The notes: a model not told the origin generated them from the letters alone. 64,000 bases of DNA from Candidatus Nitrosocosmicus franklandus (GCF_900696045.1 NZ_LR216287.1:1593854-1657853), one strand, 5' to 3'; counted from the first letter of the stretch, positions 26,809 to 36,123 are shown. Numbers and translations: made by a program.

Positions 26809-27813
26809 TTGCCTCTGGAAGATTCCGGTAATGCACACACCGAACTTGTAAAGAAACTTGATCTACGAAATAAAAAATCACTCTTTGGAGACAAGTTTTT
26901 TAAAGCATTGGTTATTGGTGCTTCTCTTTATACTCTATTGATGGTTGCGTTGGTATTGTTTTCTTTAGCAGAGGGTTCAATACCTATTTTCGAAAAGGAA
27001 GGATTTAATTTTATTACAGGTACAAATTGGAATGCGGTAGAAGGAAGAGAATCATTTGGCGCGCTGCCTTATATTATAGGAACACTTGTAAGCTCTGCAA
27101 TTGCCATGGCAATAGCCGTTCCCATTAGCGTTGGAATAGCGGTATTCATTACAGAAATGGTTTCAAAAAAGATAGGAACAGTGCTATCATTTGTTATTGA
27201 ATTATTGGCAGCCGTTCCTAGTATTATATACGGTCTGTGGGCATTATTTATATTTAGATTTTGGATAAGAGATTATATCGAAGAACCTCTTCATAATTCA
27301 TTTGGAGATTACATATCTATATTTGCAAAGGCTCCATTTGGTTTGGATATATTTACTGCAGGAATTGTACTTGCTATTATGATTATACCTATTATTACTG
27401 CAGTTTCAAGAGAAGTCATAAAGGCTATTCCCCATTCACAGAAAGAAGCGGCATATGCCCTTGGCGCAACCAGATGGGAGATGGTAAAAACTGCTATCTT
27501 GCCATCAGCAAAAACAGGATTGATGGGGGCCTCGTTCTTGGGACTAGGAAGAGCTATTGGAGAGACAATGCTGGTAACATTAATAATAGGAAATGCAATT
27601 GGTTTGGCTGCCATTCCGACATCGCTGTTTTCTCAAAGTCAAACACTCTCAAGCATCATTGCAAATGAATTTAACGAGGCTGCAAATGATCTTCATCTTT
27701 CTGCACTAATTGGTTTGGGATTAGTTCTTTTCATAATTACAGTTTTTATAAACGTCGCAGCTATTTTCATTATTTCCAAAGTTTCAAAATCTTATTCAAA
27801 TACGAGAGAATAA
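26809..27813 (+). CDS. pstC: Phosphate ABC transporter permease PstC
   Basis: 334 residues, six main membrane segments. The typical PstC opening (KALVIGASLYTLLMVALVLFSL), the GTLVSSAIAMAIAVPISVG segment, PSIIYGLWALF, and the coupling loop EAAYALGATRWEMVKTAILP identify it. Start is TTG 26809. Ends one base before the pstA ATG region (27815), so translation is coupled. Confidence 0.94.
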   Translation: MPLEDSGNAHTELVKKLDLRNKKSLFGDKFFKALVIGASLYTLLMVALVLFSLAEGSIPIFEKEGFNFITGTNWNAVEGRESFGALPYIIGTLVSSAIAMAIAVPISVGIAVFITEMVSKKIGTVLSFVIELLAAVPSIIYGLWALFIFRFWIRDYIEEPLHNSFGDYISIFAKAPFGLDIFTAGIVLAIMIIPIITAVSREVIKAIPHSQKEAAYALGATRWEMVKTAILPSAKTGLMGASFLGLGRAIGETMLVTLIIGNAIGLAAIPTSLFSQSQTLSSIIANEFNEAANDLHLSALIGLGLVLFIITVFINVAAIFIISKVSKSYSNTRE

Positions 27814-27814
27814 C

Positions 27815-28726
27815 ATGAGCAATAATAAAGATAAAAACTTTAAGTCAATAATTCGAGAGACTATTGCGAAAAATTCTTCAAAGAAAAAGATAACAAATAA
27901 CCTGATTACTATTTTGTTATTTTGTTTCGTAATCATAGCAATCATTCCATTGGCTTCAATTTTAATGGAAGTTGTTAAGAACGGTGTGGGTGTCCTAAGT
28001 TTTGAGTTTTTATTTCATTCTCCTGGATCAATTGTTTCTGGAGGTGGAGGTATTGGACCTGCTATTCAGGGAACATTATTGGTAGTTGGGCTTGCTGCCC
28101 TTATAGGTGCACCCGTTGGAATATTAGTAGGAGTATTTCTATCTGAATACTCTAGTTCAAACAGAGTGTTTGCCTATTTTCTAAGACTTTTTAATGATGT
28201 ATTAACTGGCATTCCTTCAATTGTTATAGGCATTACAGCCTATATTACAATAGTGTTGACGATGGGTTCATTTTCCGTAATGGCTGGGGCTTTTGCTTTG
28301 TCAATAATAATGATCCCCATTGTTGCAAGAGTATGTGAAGAGACATTAAAACTGGTGCCAAATACTCTGAGAGAGGCTGCTTATGGTTTGGGTCTTCCAA
28401 AGTGGAAAGTAGTATGGCATATTGTCATAAAAGGCTCTAAAAGCGGAATTTTGACAAGCATAGTACTTGCCATCTCGAGAATCACAGGTGAAACAGCACC
28501 ACTAATAATGACTATATTGGGTACAAGTTTATTCTTTAGTGGTTTTAATTCCCCAGTGGACGCATTGCCTTTAAGAATTTGGAGACTTGCTTCTCAGCCA
28601 TATCCATCAGCTCATGAACAGGGATGGGGTGCCGCACTATTGTTAATATTACTTGTATTATCGTTAAGCATTGCTTTGAGGATGTTTGCTCAAAAGAGAA
28701 GACTTGCTTTCAAATCGACTACTTGA
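27815..28726 (+). CDS. pstA: Phosphate ABC transporter permease PstA
   Basis: 303 residues with an N-terminal basic tail, six membrane segments, LTGIPSIVIGITAYI and the coupling loop EAAYGLGLPKWKVVWHIVIKG that contacts PstB. Start is ATG two bases after the pstC TAA. Forms the heterodimeric channel with PstC. Confidence 0.94.
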   Translation: MSNNKDKNFKSIIRETIAKNSSKKKITNNLITILLFCFVIIAIIPLASILMEVVKNGVGVLSFEFLFHSPGSIVSGGGGIGPAIQGTLLVVGLAALIGAPVGILVGVFLSEYSSSNRVFAYFLRLFNDVLTGIPSIVIGITAYITIVLTMGSFSVMAGAFALSIIMIPIVARVCEETLKLVPNTLREAAYGLGLPKWKVVWHIVIKGSKSGILTSIVLAISRITGETAPLIMTILGTSLFFSGFNSPVDALPLRIWRLASQPYPSAHEQGWGAALLLILLVLSLSIALRMFAQKRRLAFKSTT

Positions 28727-28785
28727 TCTACTTTTTCTATATGATACTATATACTTCCTATAGATAATCATTATTATGAAAATAT

Positions 28786-29709
28786 GTGTTTGAATGTTAT
28801 CTCGTGGATAATTTGAACAATTCATTGAACCATCCCATAAATGAAGAAATTAATCGATTATCCTCTATTGATTCTCCACCTAAAAATGAACCAGTTAATA
28901 CTTTTAGAAATTCCAGCCACGAAGGAGAATTCACTTCGAAATTTAGAATTGAGAATCCAAAACTATCTGTCCAATCATTAAGAGCTTGGTTTAATGGAAA
29001 ACTAGCTTTAAAAGATATTAATCTTGAAGTAAAAGAAAAACGAGTAACAGCGTTAATTGGTCCATCCGGATGCGGTAAGACCACACTACTAAGATGCATT
29101 AACAGGATGCATGATTTAACTCCAAATGCCACTGCAGAGGGCAAGATCTTATTGGATGATTTTGACATTTATGATAAACAGTCAGATCCGGTTCTCATAC
29201 GAAGGCGGATGGGTATGGTATTTCAGAAGCCCAACCCATTTCCTACTATGAGCATTTTCGATAATGTAGCCGCCGGTTTAAAGCTTAACGGTGTTAAAGA
29301 CAAGACTCTGATTAAGGAAATTGTTTACGATAGTCTACAAGGTGCTGCTTTATGGAATGAGGTCAAAAATGATCTGGATAAACCAGGAATAAGCTTGTCT
29401 GGTGGTCAACAACAAAGATTGTGTATAGCAAGAGCACTTGCAATGCAACCTGAAATACTATTAATGGATGAACCTACTTCTGCATTGGACCCAATTGCAT
29501 CTTCAAAGATAGAAGAGTTAATGACCGAATTGAAGAAACACCTTACTGTGATAATTGTAACTCACAATATGCAACAAGCAGCCAGGGTCTCCGATTATAC
29601 TGCATTCATGTACCTGGGTGAATTAATCGAATTTGGTCCTACTGATCAGTTATTCAAGTATCCAAAGAAAGAACTAACCGAAAGATACATTTCCGGAAAA
29701 TTCGGATAG
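28786..29709 (+). CDS. pstB: Phosphate ABC transporter ATPase PstB with N-terminal extension
   Basis: 307 residues. ABC ATPase motifs: Walker [11 protein letters not shown]-loop FQKPNPFP, signature [16 protein letters not shown], Walker [14 protein letters not shown], His switch THNM. The final ERYISGKFG is typical of PstB. PstB is usually ~250 aa; here ~60 extra, weakly conserved-looking residues precede [22 protein letters not shown] 28786 is the longest start, GTG 28801 an alternative. AT-rich promoter-like elements (28735-28753) sit in the 59-base gap after pstA. Confidence 0.93.
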   Translation: MFECYLVDNLNNSLNHPINEEINRLSSIDSPPKNEPVNTFRNSSHEGEFTSKFRIENPKLSVQSLRAWFNGKLALKDINLEVKEKRVTALIGPSGCGKTTLLRCINRMHDLTPNATAEGKILLDDFDIYDKQSDPVLIRRRMGMVFQKPNPFPTMSIFDNVAAGLKLNGVKDKTLIKEIVYDSLQGAALWNEVKNDLDKPGISLSGGQQQRLCIARALAMQPEILLMDEPTSALDPIASSKIEELMTELKKHLTVIIVTHNMQQAARVSDYTAFMYLGELIEFGPTDQLFKYPKKELTERYISGKFG

Positions 29710-29745
29710 GCTTATTTATTTAGTTTTTAGTTTCTTGTAATTAAA

Positions 29746-30396
29746 GTGGCAAGATTACTTGACATGGGGCTATCTAAGGTTAGCAGTATCATACTTGATA
29801 TGGCTAATTTAGCTGAAAGTACTGTTACCAAAGCTATCACATCATATAACAATGATGACCATTCAGCAAAAAAACCGATATTCGAGTCGTCTGCAAAACT
29901 TCGGTTCCTACAAGATGAAGTATCTGAGTTATCTATCGAGCTTATAGCTAGGTTTCAGCCTGTTGCAACGGATCTAAGATTTATCAAATCATGCATGGAG
30001 CTTGCATATGGTTTTTCAAGGTTTGGCAGATACGCTTATGATATTATATCGGTTCTTGAAATTCTAGGACCATTACAACTTTGTGATAAAACCCCTGTCA
30101 TGCGAATGTCAAAAATCGTTTTGGAAATGATGGGTCTGGGAGTCACTGCACTTCGGCTACGAGATAATTCTAATTTAAGCAAAGTATATGAAATGGAAGA
30201 AATGGTCGATGTCTTGTATCGAAAAAGCCTACGTGAATTGTCTCAAATAATTCAAACAAATGACTATTCTGATAACAGATGTAATATTTCTACTGCTCTA
30301 ATTTTGAAATATTTGGAACGCATATCGGATCATGCTTGTTACATTGCAGATTCAGTTAATTATATTGAGACTGGGATGACAAGTCCTAGAAGATGA
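29746..30396 (+). CDS. phoU: PhoU-family phosphate regulatory protein
   Basis: 216 residues, all helical with two PhoU three-helix repeats. The conserved ELSIELIARFQPVATDLRFI region binds metal clusters, and LILKYLERISDHACYIADSV closes the second repeat. PhoU restrains Pst uptake when phosphate is sufficient. Start is GTG at 29746, 36 bases after pstB; last gene of the operon. Confidence 0.9.
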   Translation: MARLLDMGLSKVSSIILDMANLAESTVTKAITSYNNDDHSAKKPIFESSAKLRFLQDEVSELSIELIARFQPVATDLRFIKSCMELAYGFSRFGRYAYDIISVLEILGPLQLCDKTPVMRMSKIVLEMMGLGVTALRLRDNSNLSKVYEMEEMVDVLYRKSLRELSQIIQTNDYSDNRCNISTALILKYLERISDHACYIADSVNYIETGMTSPRR

Positions 30397-30493
30397 TAAT
30401 GGATCGCTTTACTTCGTCGACTGATCCTTTCTGTCTTGATTTCCTGATAAAATTTATCTATGTGAAAGAAAGCATTTACAATTGAAGAATCAT

Positions 30494-30616
30494 ATGAATG
30501 ATGACACCCCCACTAAGAAATGCATAATTTGTGGCTGCACAGGACATGCTTTATTCGGATGTTTTGCACATTGGACAGGTCATAAGAAAACCAATGGGAA
30601 ATGTATAAAACAGTAA
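30494..30616 (+). CDS. 40-residue Cys/His-rich miniprotein
   Basis: ATG 30494 to TAA 30616. After a short tail (MNDDTPTKK) it reads CIICGCTGHALFGCFAHW then TGHKKTNGKCIKQ: C-x2-C-x-C-x2-H spacing, then Cys and His residues enough for one or two zinc sites. The high Cys/His/Gly content, against the AT-rich Ile/Lys/Asn bias of random frames, argues strongly for a real gene despite its size. It lies ~100 bases after phoU on the same strand. Role unknown; small zinc proteins often modulate nucleic acid or protein complexes. Confidence 0.65.
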   Translation: MNDDTPTKKCIICGCTGHALFGCFAHWTGHKKTNGKCIKQ

Positions 30617-30632
30617 CTATTATTCTTGTATT

Positions 30633-31262
30633 TTATTTTAATTCATAAAGCGCTATAACTAACTTTAATAAAATTTTCTCATTAGTGGTTTCTGCTAAGG
30701 GTATAAAGTATTTTTGTGTTTCCTCTTTTATCCTGGTTATCTTGTCCTTTCTTCTGGAATATTTCAAGGACCTGAGTTCATCTAAACGTTCTGCTAAAAT
30801 GATGTTTTTTACCGAACTGTCTGATTGCTTTATTCTGCTAAATTGTCTTTCAATTTTTTGTTCTTCGTTTTTGGTATTACTATGTTCTTGGTTAGAATAC
30901 TTATTAAAAAAAGAAACAATGTTGAGTGTCTTTTCACCGAGTTCATTTTTTATATATTCTTTTGTCTCTTTGGAAATTTCTTGTTTAATGGATATGTCAT
31001 GAAGTAATGCCGAACAAACAAGATCAGCGTCATCAACGTTCATTTCTTCATTTACAATTAAAGCCACTCTCAATGAATGATTTATTTGTGGTTCAACCTT
31101 GTCGTATTGATATTTTCTTGTCATATTGCTGTGAATTCTTAGCGCCAAACCAAAAGCTTTTGAAATTTTTTCCACTTCATGCATGGATTTTTCAAATGGT
31201 TTTAATAATTTTGGAAATCCTGTTTTAATAAAATTATTTTTATTATCATTATCCTTATACAT
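30633..31262 (-). CDS. RelA/SpoT-type HD-domain protein without synthetase
   Basis: 209 residues. The pattern follows the hydrolase half of RSH enzymes: H62 in INHSLRVALIVNEE, the His-Asp pair (88-89) in LVCSALLHDIS, LAERLDELRSL (157-167) at the LADRLHNMR position, and YFIPLAE (185-191) at the 'YAPLA' position. The protein ends before any synthetase domain. The RSH 'HDVVEDT' is replaced by HDISIKQ and the Asp of LADR by Glu, so (p)ppGpp hydrolysis is uncertain. A diverged metal-dependent nucleotide phosphohydrolase is the safest call. Confidence 0.7.
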   Translation of the reverse strand: MYKDNDNKNNFIKTGFPKLLKPFEKSMHEVEKISKAFGLALRIHSNMTRKYQYDKVEPQINHSLRVALIVNEEMNVDDADLVCSALLHDISIKQEISKETKEYIKNELGEKTLNIVSFFNKYSNQEHSNTKNEEQKIERQFSRIKQSDSSVKNIILAERLDELRSLKYSRRKDKITRIKEETQKYFIPLAETTNEKILLKLVIALYELK

Positions 31263-31414
31263 TCTTCGTGATTTAACCTATGATTTTTTGGCAATTCATC
31301 CTTTAATTTACCTTTCATCTACCATGATATGCCATTTCTATTTGCAAAATTTCTAAAGTATGGATATACATTCATAAGTTTATTATATTTTATCACTTTA
31401 TTGACTATATTTAT

Positions 31415-31966
31415 ATGATTTCCGATGATACAAACAAGAATGACAGTTTGAGTGTCTCTATTCAGTTAAATGAAATTAAGGTGCAATTTAGCGGTGAACC
31501 GGAAAATGTTTTATTATCAACTATTAATTTTTTAACAAAGCATATCCCTGAACTTCAGTTGGCCCAGAAAATATCATTAAATTATTCAGTTTCTGAACTA
31601 ATAGATATGTATTCTTCCATTATCAAGATTACTCCAGAGGGACCAAAAATTTTACCTAATTTAGACGAAATTCATAAGAAAAAGTTTTCAGATAAAGAAA
31701 TAGTTATGTTATATTTACTTGGTTCTAAGATCGCATTTGAGCTTGGAAAAACTTCTGAAAAATCCTCTCCTATGTATGACATTCAAGCAGCAACAAATTT
31801 GAACCCAAAGTCCATTAGCTCAAGACTATCCGAATTGGTTAAGGTTGGATACGTAACAAAAAGTGTAAATAAAGACAACCTGACAGAAACAGTAGTTTAC
31901 AGGATTACTACCATAGGGATTAAGTGGTTAAACGATGTTATGAACAAAAAGTTTGCTGTAAGATAG
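31415..31966 (+). CDS. Winged-helix protein with N-terminal sensor-like module
   Basis: 183 residues. Residues ~12-40 (VSIQLNEIKVQFSGEPENVL) form a small alpha/beta module resembling that of the convergent neighbour at 31971; residues ~100-180 form a winged helix (YDIQAATNLNPKSISSRLSE, LVKVGYVTKSV, YRITTIGIKWL). Probably a DNA-binding regulator. Only four bases separate its stop from the end of the convergent gene. Confidence 0.6.
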   Translation: MISDDTNKNDSLSVSIQLNEIKVQFSGEPENVLLSTINFLTKHIPELQLAQKISLNYSVSELIDMYSSIIKITPEGPKILPNLDEIHKKKFSDKEIVMLYLLGSKIAFELGKTSEKSSPMYDIQAATNLNPKSISSRLSELVKVGYVTKSVNKDNLTETVVYRITTIGIKWLNDVMNKKFAVR

Positions 31967-31970
31967 GTGA

Positions 31971-32504
31971 TCACTTTTCAAATAGCGGTTTCTTTTGAAT
32001 GTACCTATAATTTCTTAAAGTTCCTACACGAGTTAATATTCCTTCCCTCACCATATCACTTAAAGAGTGAGATACTGCAGTTTTATCATAATTGTATCCC
32101 ATTCTTGCTAGTTCTTGGTGGACTTCGATAAGTAGTCTCTCATTTTCAAAAAACTTTTCATAAAACATCTTTTCCATCAAACTTCTACAGGTATTGCCAT
32201 TTTTTGTTAGTTCCTTTAATGATATTCCATTTTTTTTCTGATTAATGATTTGAGGTGGATTCTCTTTTTCCAGTTTAGCCTTTATGTTGTCGATTTCAGC
32301 TCTCAATCTTTCAATTTCATTATTGGTATTCGTACCTGAAAGTGAAGCAATGTCTATACCACTAAGTACGTTTTCCACTACGTTTTTTACTTTATCTTCT
32401 GCACAAGTAATTTCGACCTCCCACTCCTTATATTTCAATTTAATTTTTGTTTCCAATGACAATTTAGACACTGCTTCACTCATGCCTAGCTTTATATTCA
32501 TCAT
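31971..32504 (-). CDS. Winged-helix protein, paralogue-like neighbour
   Basis: About 178 residues from ATG 32504 (or 32501). The longer frame to 32591 would overlap the nurA start and adds a low-complexity Val/Asn/Gln segment encoded by the GTTGTT repeats, so I reject it. N-terminal module KIKLKYKEWEVEITCAEDKV resembles the convergent protein; a coiled segment (EIERLRAEIDNIKAKLEKE) follows; the C-terminus is a winged helix (VHQELARMGYNYDKTAVSHS, MVREGILTRVG). Probably a DNA-binding regulator that may bind the repeats at its own promoter. Confidence 0.6.
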   Translation of the reverse strand: MMNIKLGMSEAVSKLSLETKIKLKYKEWEVEITCAEDKVKNVVENVLSGIDIASLSGTNTNNEIERLRAEIDNIKAKLEKENPPQIINQKKNGISLKELTKNGNTCRSLMEKMFYEKFFENERLLIEVHQELARMGYNYDKTAVSHSLSDMVREGILTRVGTLRNYRYIQKKPLFEK

Positions 32505-32521
32505 GACTAACTGATAAACCT

Positions 32522-32583
32522 GTTGTTGCACAACATGAACAACTTGAACAACATTTATTAGGATGTTATTGTTGTTGAACAAC
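32522..32583. promoter_or_regulatory. GTTGTT/AACAAC inverted repeats between HTH gene and nurA
   Basis: GTTGTTGAACAAC (32571-32583) is a perfect palindrome around a central G, ending just before ATG 32584. A related GTTGTTGCACAAC lies at 32522-32534, with further AACAACTTGAACAACA between (32539-32552). The cluster fills the divergent promoter gap, so it is a candidate operator controlling both directions. Confidence 0.5.
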
Positions 32584-33621
32584 ATGCACAATCAACTAAA
32601 TTTGCAAGATCTAGAATCAAATTTAGAATCAATGAAAAAATCACTCATCAATAACTTTAGCAATTCATACTTCTGTAAAGACTACAAAAATTTGATTGAC
32701 AATAAGAAACTTGTATTTGTTGATAATGAAGAGGGTATACCAATACAAAGTTGGGGGATCCAATCTGAAAAATACTCTAACCTTAAAATGAATAGAATTT
32801 ATCCAAAGGAGGATGAAAAATTGGTTTTTGGAATTGACTCAAGCTGCATTAAGATAGCTGAGGTCGAAGACGGTGGTTTATATGCAGTAAAAGGATCGGT
32901 AGGTATATCCTTTAAGGGTAAACCTATGGCTCATTTAAAAATAGGACCTTTAATATTTTATCTCAATGAAGAAGTTTTTCAAAGCCTTAAATTTGATCGT
33001 AATGTATTTAAATTAGTATTATTTAACGACGAATACGCAAAGAAATTTCTTCGGATTAATATAGAAAGATATATTCAGTTTTGGATTTCGAAACTAATTT
33101 CTGGATGCATTCTATTGATTGATGGTTCATTAAAATCTTCGATATTTGAAAACCACCTATGTGATATTCAAAAAATCATTGAAAATTCTGTTATTAATCG
33201 GAATTCCATAATAGGGATTAGTAAAAGCTCCAGAATTAAGATATTAAAGTATTTGTCATATCCATTGATAAGATCAACAGTTCCATCATATGTTGATATT
33301 AATCTAATTATACGAAGTCTGATTTCTAAAACATATGGTGATCATTTGTTAGTAAAATTATCCAGTACTGAATACTCTAATATTTTAAGAGCTGATGTTG
33401 TAACTTATAACAACGACCTGAATTCTACACTAGGTATTTTACTGTACAATGAGTTGATAAATTTTGGATATCCCAGTACGCTTTCGCTTTCACATCATGT
33501 TTCTGTTTTCTCCAATACCGAATTGGCTAGCATAAAGAGTTTTGTCAAATCTAACTATTCTATAAGAGAGGTTACACATGAAAATGCTAGGTCATCCGTA
33601 CTAGGAACTTCATGGAGATGA
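32584..33621 (+). CDS. nurA: NurA 5'-3' nuclease
   Basis: About 345 residues. NurA signatures: FGIDSSCIK and GCILLIDGSLK supply the metal-binding Asp residues, LRADVVTYN and the closing SIREVTHENARSSVLGTSWR match the C-terminal conserved part. NurA partners HerA in DNA end resection. ATG 32584 is chosen; an in-frame ATG at 32563 would add MLLLLNN from repeat DNA. The end overlaps herA by 10 bases, indicating translational coupling. Mre11 and Rad50 are not next door. Confidence 0.82.
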   Translation: MHNQLNLQDLESNLESMKKSLINNFSNSYFCKDYKNLIDNKKLVFVDNEEGIPIQSWGIQSEKYSNLKMNRIYPKEDEKLVFGIDSSCIKIAEVEDGGLYAVKGSVGISFKGKPMAHLKIGPLIFYLNEEVFQSLKFDRNVFKLVLFNDEYAKKFLRINIERYIQFWISKLISGCILLIDGSLKSSIFENHLCDIQKIIENSVINRNSIIGISKSSRIKILKYLSYPLIRSTVPSYVDINLIIRSLISKTYGDHLLVKLSSTEYSNILRADVVTYNNDLNSTLGILLYNELINFGYPSTLSLSHHVSVFSNTELASIKSFVKSNYSIREVTHENARSSVLGTSWR

Positions 33622-35075
33622 AAATTCTTTCTAAATCAGGAGACGAAATCCTATTACTAGCTGTTACTAATGATTTTGCAAATAAAGGAGATTATTTTGT
33701 GATCGAGGATTTCAATATCGGCAAGAAACTGCTAGTTCAATTTTACGAAGAGGAGTATTTCTCATCATCATCTCTCGTAGATGAAATTATTAAGGATGAG
33801 ATAGTATCGCAATTTAGTAATGAAAATATTTTCGATCCTCTGGAAATAAATAATCTTTCTCAGATTATCCGGGATGTTAGAATCTTTAAAACAAAAATAA
33901 GGGCCTCTATAGATAGTGAAAATCACTTATCGACAGAAGTTGACTGGGTTCCTTCTAGGGTTAATTCTAAGATAATCAAAATAGGAATGAAGGAGTTAAA
34001 TTCTATGTTAAATAAAAATATGCATTATCCGATATCTTTGGGTAAGTGTGGATCTGATAATCAATCATTTGAAATATATGCTGAAGATCTAGATGGCAAG
34101 TTAAATATTATCACAGGAAAGAAGGAAACAGGCAAATCCCATTTATCAAAAATCTTAATGAAATCTCTCATTCAATATGGAGCTTACGTCATTGTTTTTG
34201 ATTTGAATAACGAGTACAGTGGACTTTCGTATAACCTTGATGGCAGACCATCTTCTATTTCTGAAAAATTACTTTTGCTTAACCCTGGTATCGAGCTAAA
34301 ATTCAACTTAACATACTTTGGTAAGCCTTCAATTTCTAATATGTTAAGAAATGCTTTGGAATTACCATCTGCTTCTCTGCGTGAGTTTTTCAGGGTTTGG
34401 GATGCATTAGAAAATAAAAAGGTTTTGAGTATTCCTGAGTTAGGAAAAGCTTTTAGTACATGGACCATAAATGAATTAGTGAGAGACGCATTATTATCAC
34501 GCTTTCATATAATTAATTCATCACGTCTCTTCGTATCAAATGATGCCAGAGAAAAGGGATTTAAGTTTGAAGATGTGATCAAAACAAAACCAAAGGGTGC
34601 TGCAATGATAGTAAATATGAGCAGAATTTCTCCAGTAGTTAGGAGAATGATAGTTGAATTAGTAATGAATAAGCTAATTGAATTATTAGAAAAATCATTA
34701 ATTCCTCCAGTCTTTATATTTGCAGAAGAAGCTCAACTCTATATTCGTGACACGTATTGGGAAGATTTGATAACAAGAATGCGTCATTTCGGGATCTATT
34801 CAACATTTATTACTAACCAACCAGATGCTATAAACGATACCATATATAGACAAGTAGATAATATCTTTTTGTTTAATTTCACAAATGATGCAGACTTGGA
34901 AAAAATCTCTAAAGTTTCCTTACTTGATGGTGCGACTATAAAATCTCTCGTCAAAACTTTATCTCACAGAAATTGTTTAGCAATCGGCAAGGCAGTTTCA
35001 AATTTACCTATGGTGATCAAAGTTAATCCAGTTGATGTGTTAACTTTAGGGGAAACAAAAAAATTCTTCAAATAA
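33612..35075 (+). CDS. herA: HerA hexameric DNA translocase
   Basis: 487 residues. N-terminal beta-barrel (HAS-type) region 1-~140, then the FtsK/HerA ATPase: Walker A GKKETGKSH in NIITGKKETGKSHLSK, YVIVFDLNNEYSGL, Walker B region FIFAEEAQLYI, followed by RHFGIYSTFITNQPD and the arginine-finger-like LVKTLSHRNCLAIG. Pumps DNA and works with NurA to produce 3' overhangs. Its stop overlaps the convergent rtcA stop by 8 bases. Confidence 0.88.
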   Translation: MEMKILSKSGDEILLLAVTNDFANKGDYFVIEDFNIGKKLLVQFYEEEYFSSSSLVDEIIKDEIVSQFSNENIFDPLEINNLSQIIRDVRIFKTKIRASIDSENHLSTEVDWVPSRVNSKIIKIGMKELNSMLNKNMHYPISLGKCGSDNQSFEIYAEDLDGKLNIITGKKETGKSHLSKILMKSLIQYGAYVIVFDLNNEYSGLSYNLDGRPSSISEKLLLLNPGIELKFNLTYFGKPSISNMLRNALELPSASLREFFRVWDALENKKVLSIPELGKAFSTWTINELVRDALLSRFHIINSSRLFVSNDAREKGFKFEDVIKTKPKGAAMIVNMSRISPVVRRMIVELVMNKLIELLEKSLIPPVFIFAEEAQLYIRDTYWEDLITRMRHFGIYSTFITNQPDAINDTIYRQVDNIFLFNFTNDADLEKISKVSLLDGATIKSLVKTLSHRNCLAIGKAVSNLPMVIKVNPVDVLTLGETKKFFK

Positions 35076-36123
35076 TGGGATGTCCTATAATTGATACTAT
35101 AAACTCATCATCAGTTACCTTGTCTATACTGTACTTGAGACCATTTATATTTTTTATTAACTCTAGGTTTGTTATTAAATGACTTGTAATTTTTGATATC
35201 TTGAATCTGGACTCCCCATTGACAAAACTCAGGGGCAAAACTAACATATCTGCCAAAAATTGATCAATGCACGCATGAGATTCATATTCTGATATGAATT
35301 TCGTTGCTGCTTTGTATCCTATTGTCTCTGCTTTTATGCCCTTTTCGCCAATAGAATCTGCACCTAGGTAAATACCCGATTCCGAAGTACTATAAACAAG
35401 AATCGACGATCCTGGGCTTTCTGCATTTTCTATCACAGATTTGTGACTTATTGATCTTATCCCTCTTTTTTCTAGTGTTGTAATGGCATATCCTATCTGT
35501 CTATCTGGTACATGTCTTGGCAATTTACTTGCAATGCTTATAATGTTAGGTTGGATGTCTTTAAAATTACAAAATTCAATTGCATGAAGTTCTGATACTT
35601 TTCTTATTTCAACGTCGACAATCCCTTGTCCATTTGGATAAAAACCTCGTTTTATGACATTTATACAAAATGTTATCCCAATTTTAGAGAATGCGTCTCT
35701 CAATACGTACTTGATATAGTCTATCGTTGGACTAAATTTTACATCCGTTCCTCCCTGAATTCTTAGAGTCAAATTCCTTTTAAAAATGGCAATAATTGGA
35801 ATTATTGTTTGCAGTAACAGTGGTATACTTCCCGCGGTTCCAATGTCTGTTACTAGTTTGTTATTTTCTGGATCAATTTCCATATTTTTATGTGCTTTAA
35901 ATTTAATCCATTTCGCACCAACTATTGCATTTTCGATACTTATATTAAAAAGCCTTGAAAGTAATCGAATTGTTGAAACATGTTGCTGCTTTAATCCAGG
36001 GTCTTTTCTATTTGATCGTATGTTGATTACTTCAACTGGTTCACCAAGCAAGGTAGAGATAGTCAATGCACTTCTAAGTATCTGTCCACCACCCTCACCC
36101 ATCGATCCGTCGACTAATATCAT
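35068..36123 (-). CDS. rtcA: RNA 3'-terminal phosphate cyclase
   Basis: 351 residues. DGSMGEGGGQILRSAL opens the protein, GLKQQHVSTIRL, the GGTDVKFSPTIDYIKYV and RGFYPNGQGIV segments follow, and SHLITN carries the catalytic His (~315) that becomes adenylated. The enzyme forms 2',3'-cyclic phosphate RNA ends. Overlaps nadM by four bases, so the pair is co-translated. Confidence 0.93.
   Translation of the reverse strand: MILVDGSMGEGGGQILRSALTISTLLGEPVEVINIRSNRKDPGLKQQHVSTIRLLSRLFNISIENAIVGAKWIKFKAHKNMEIDPENNKLVTDIGTAGSIPLLLQTIIPIIAIFKRNLTLRIQGGTDVKFSPTIDYIKYVLRDAFSKIGITFCINVIKRGFYPNGQGIVDVEIRKVSELHAIEFCNFKDIQPNIISIASKLPRHVPDRQIGYAITTLEKRGIRSISHKSVIENAESPGSSILVYSTSESGIYLGADSIGEKGIKAETIGYKAATKFISEYESHACIDQFLADMLVLPLSFVNGESRFKISKITSHLITNLELIKNINGLKYSIDKVTDDEFIVSIIGHPII

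Noticed and set aside
32505-32591. N-terminal extension of the winged-helix frame (LFNNNNILINVVQVVHVVQQ)
   Set aside because: Encoded by the GTTGTT repeat cluster and overlapping the nurA start; internal ATG 32504/32501 is more credible.
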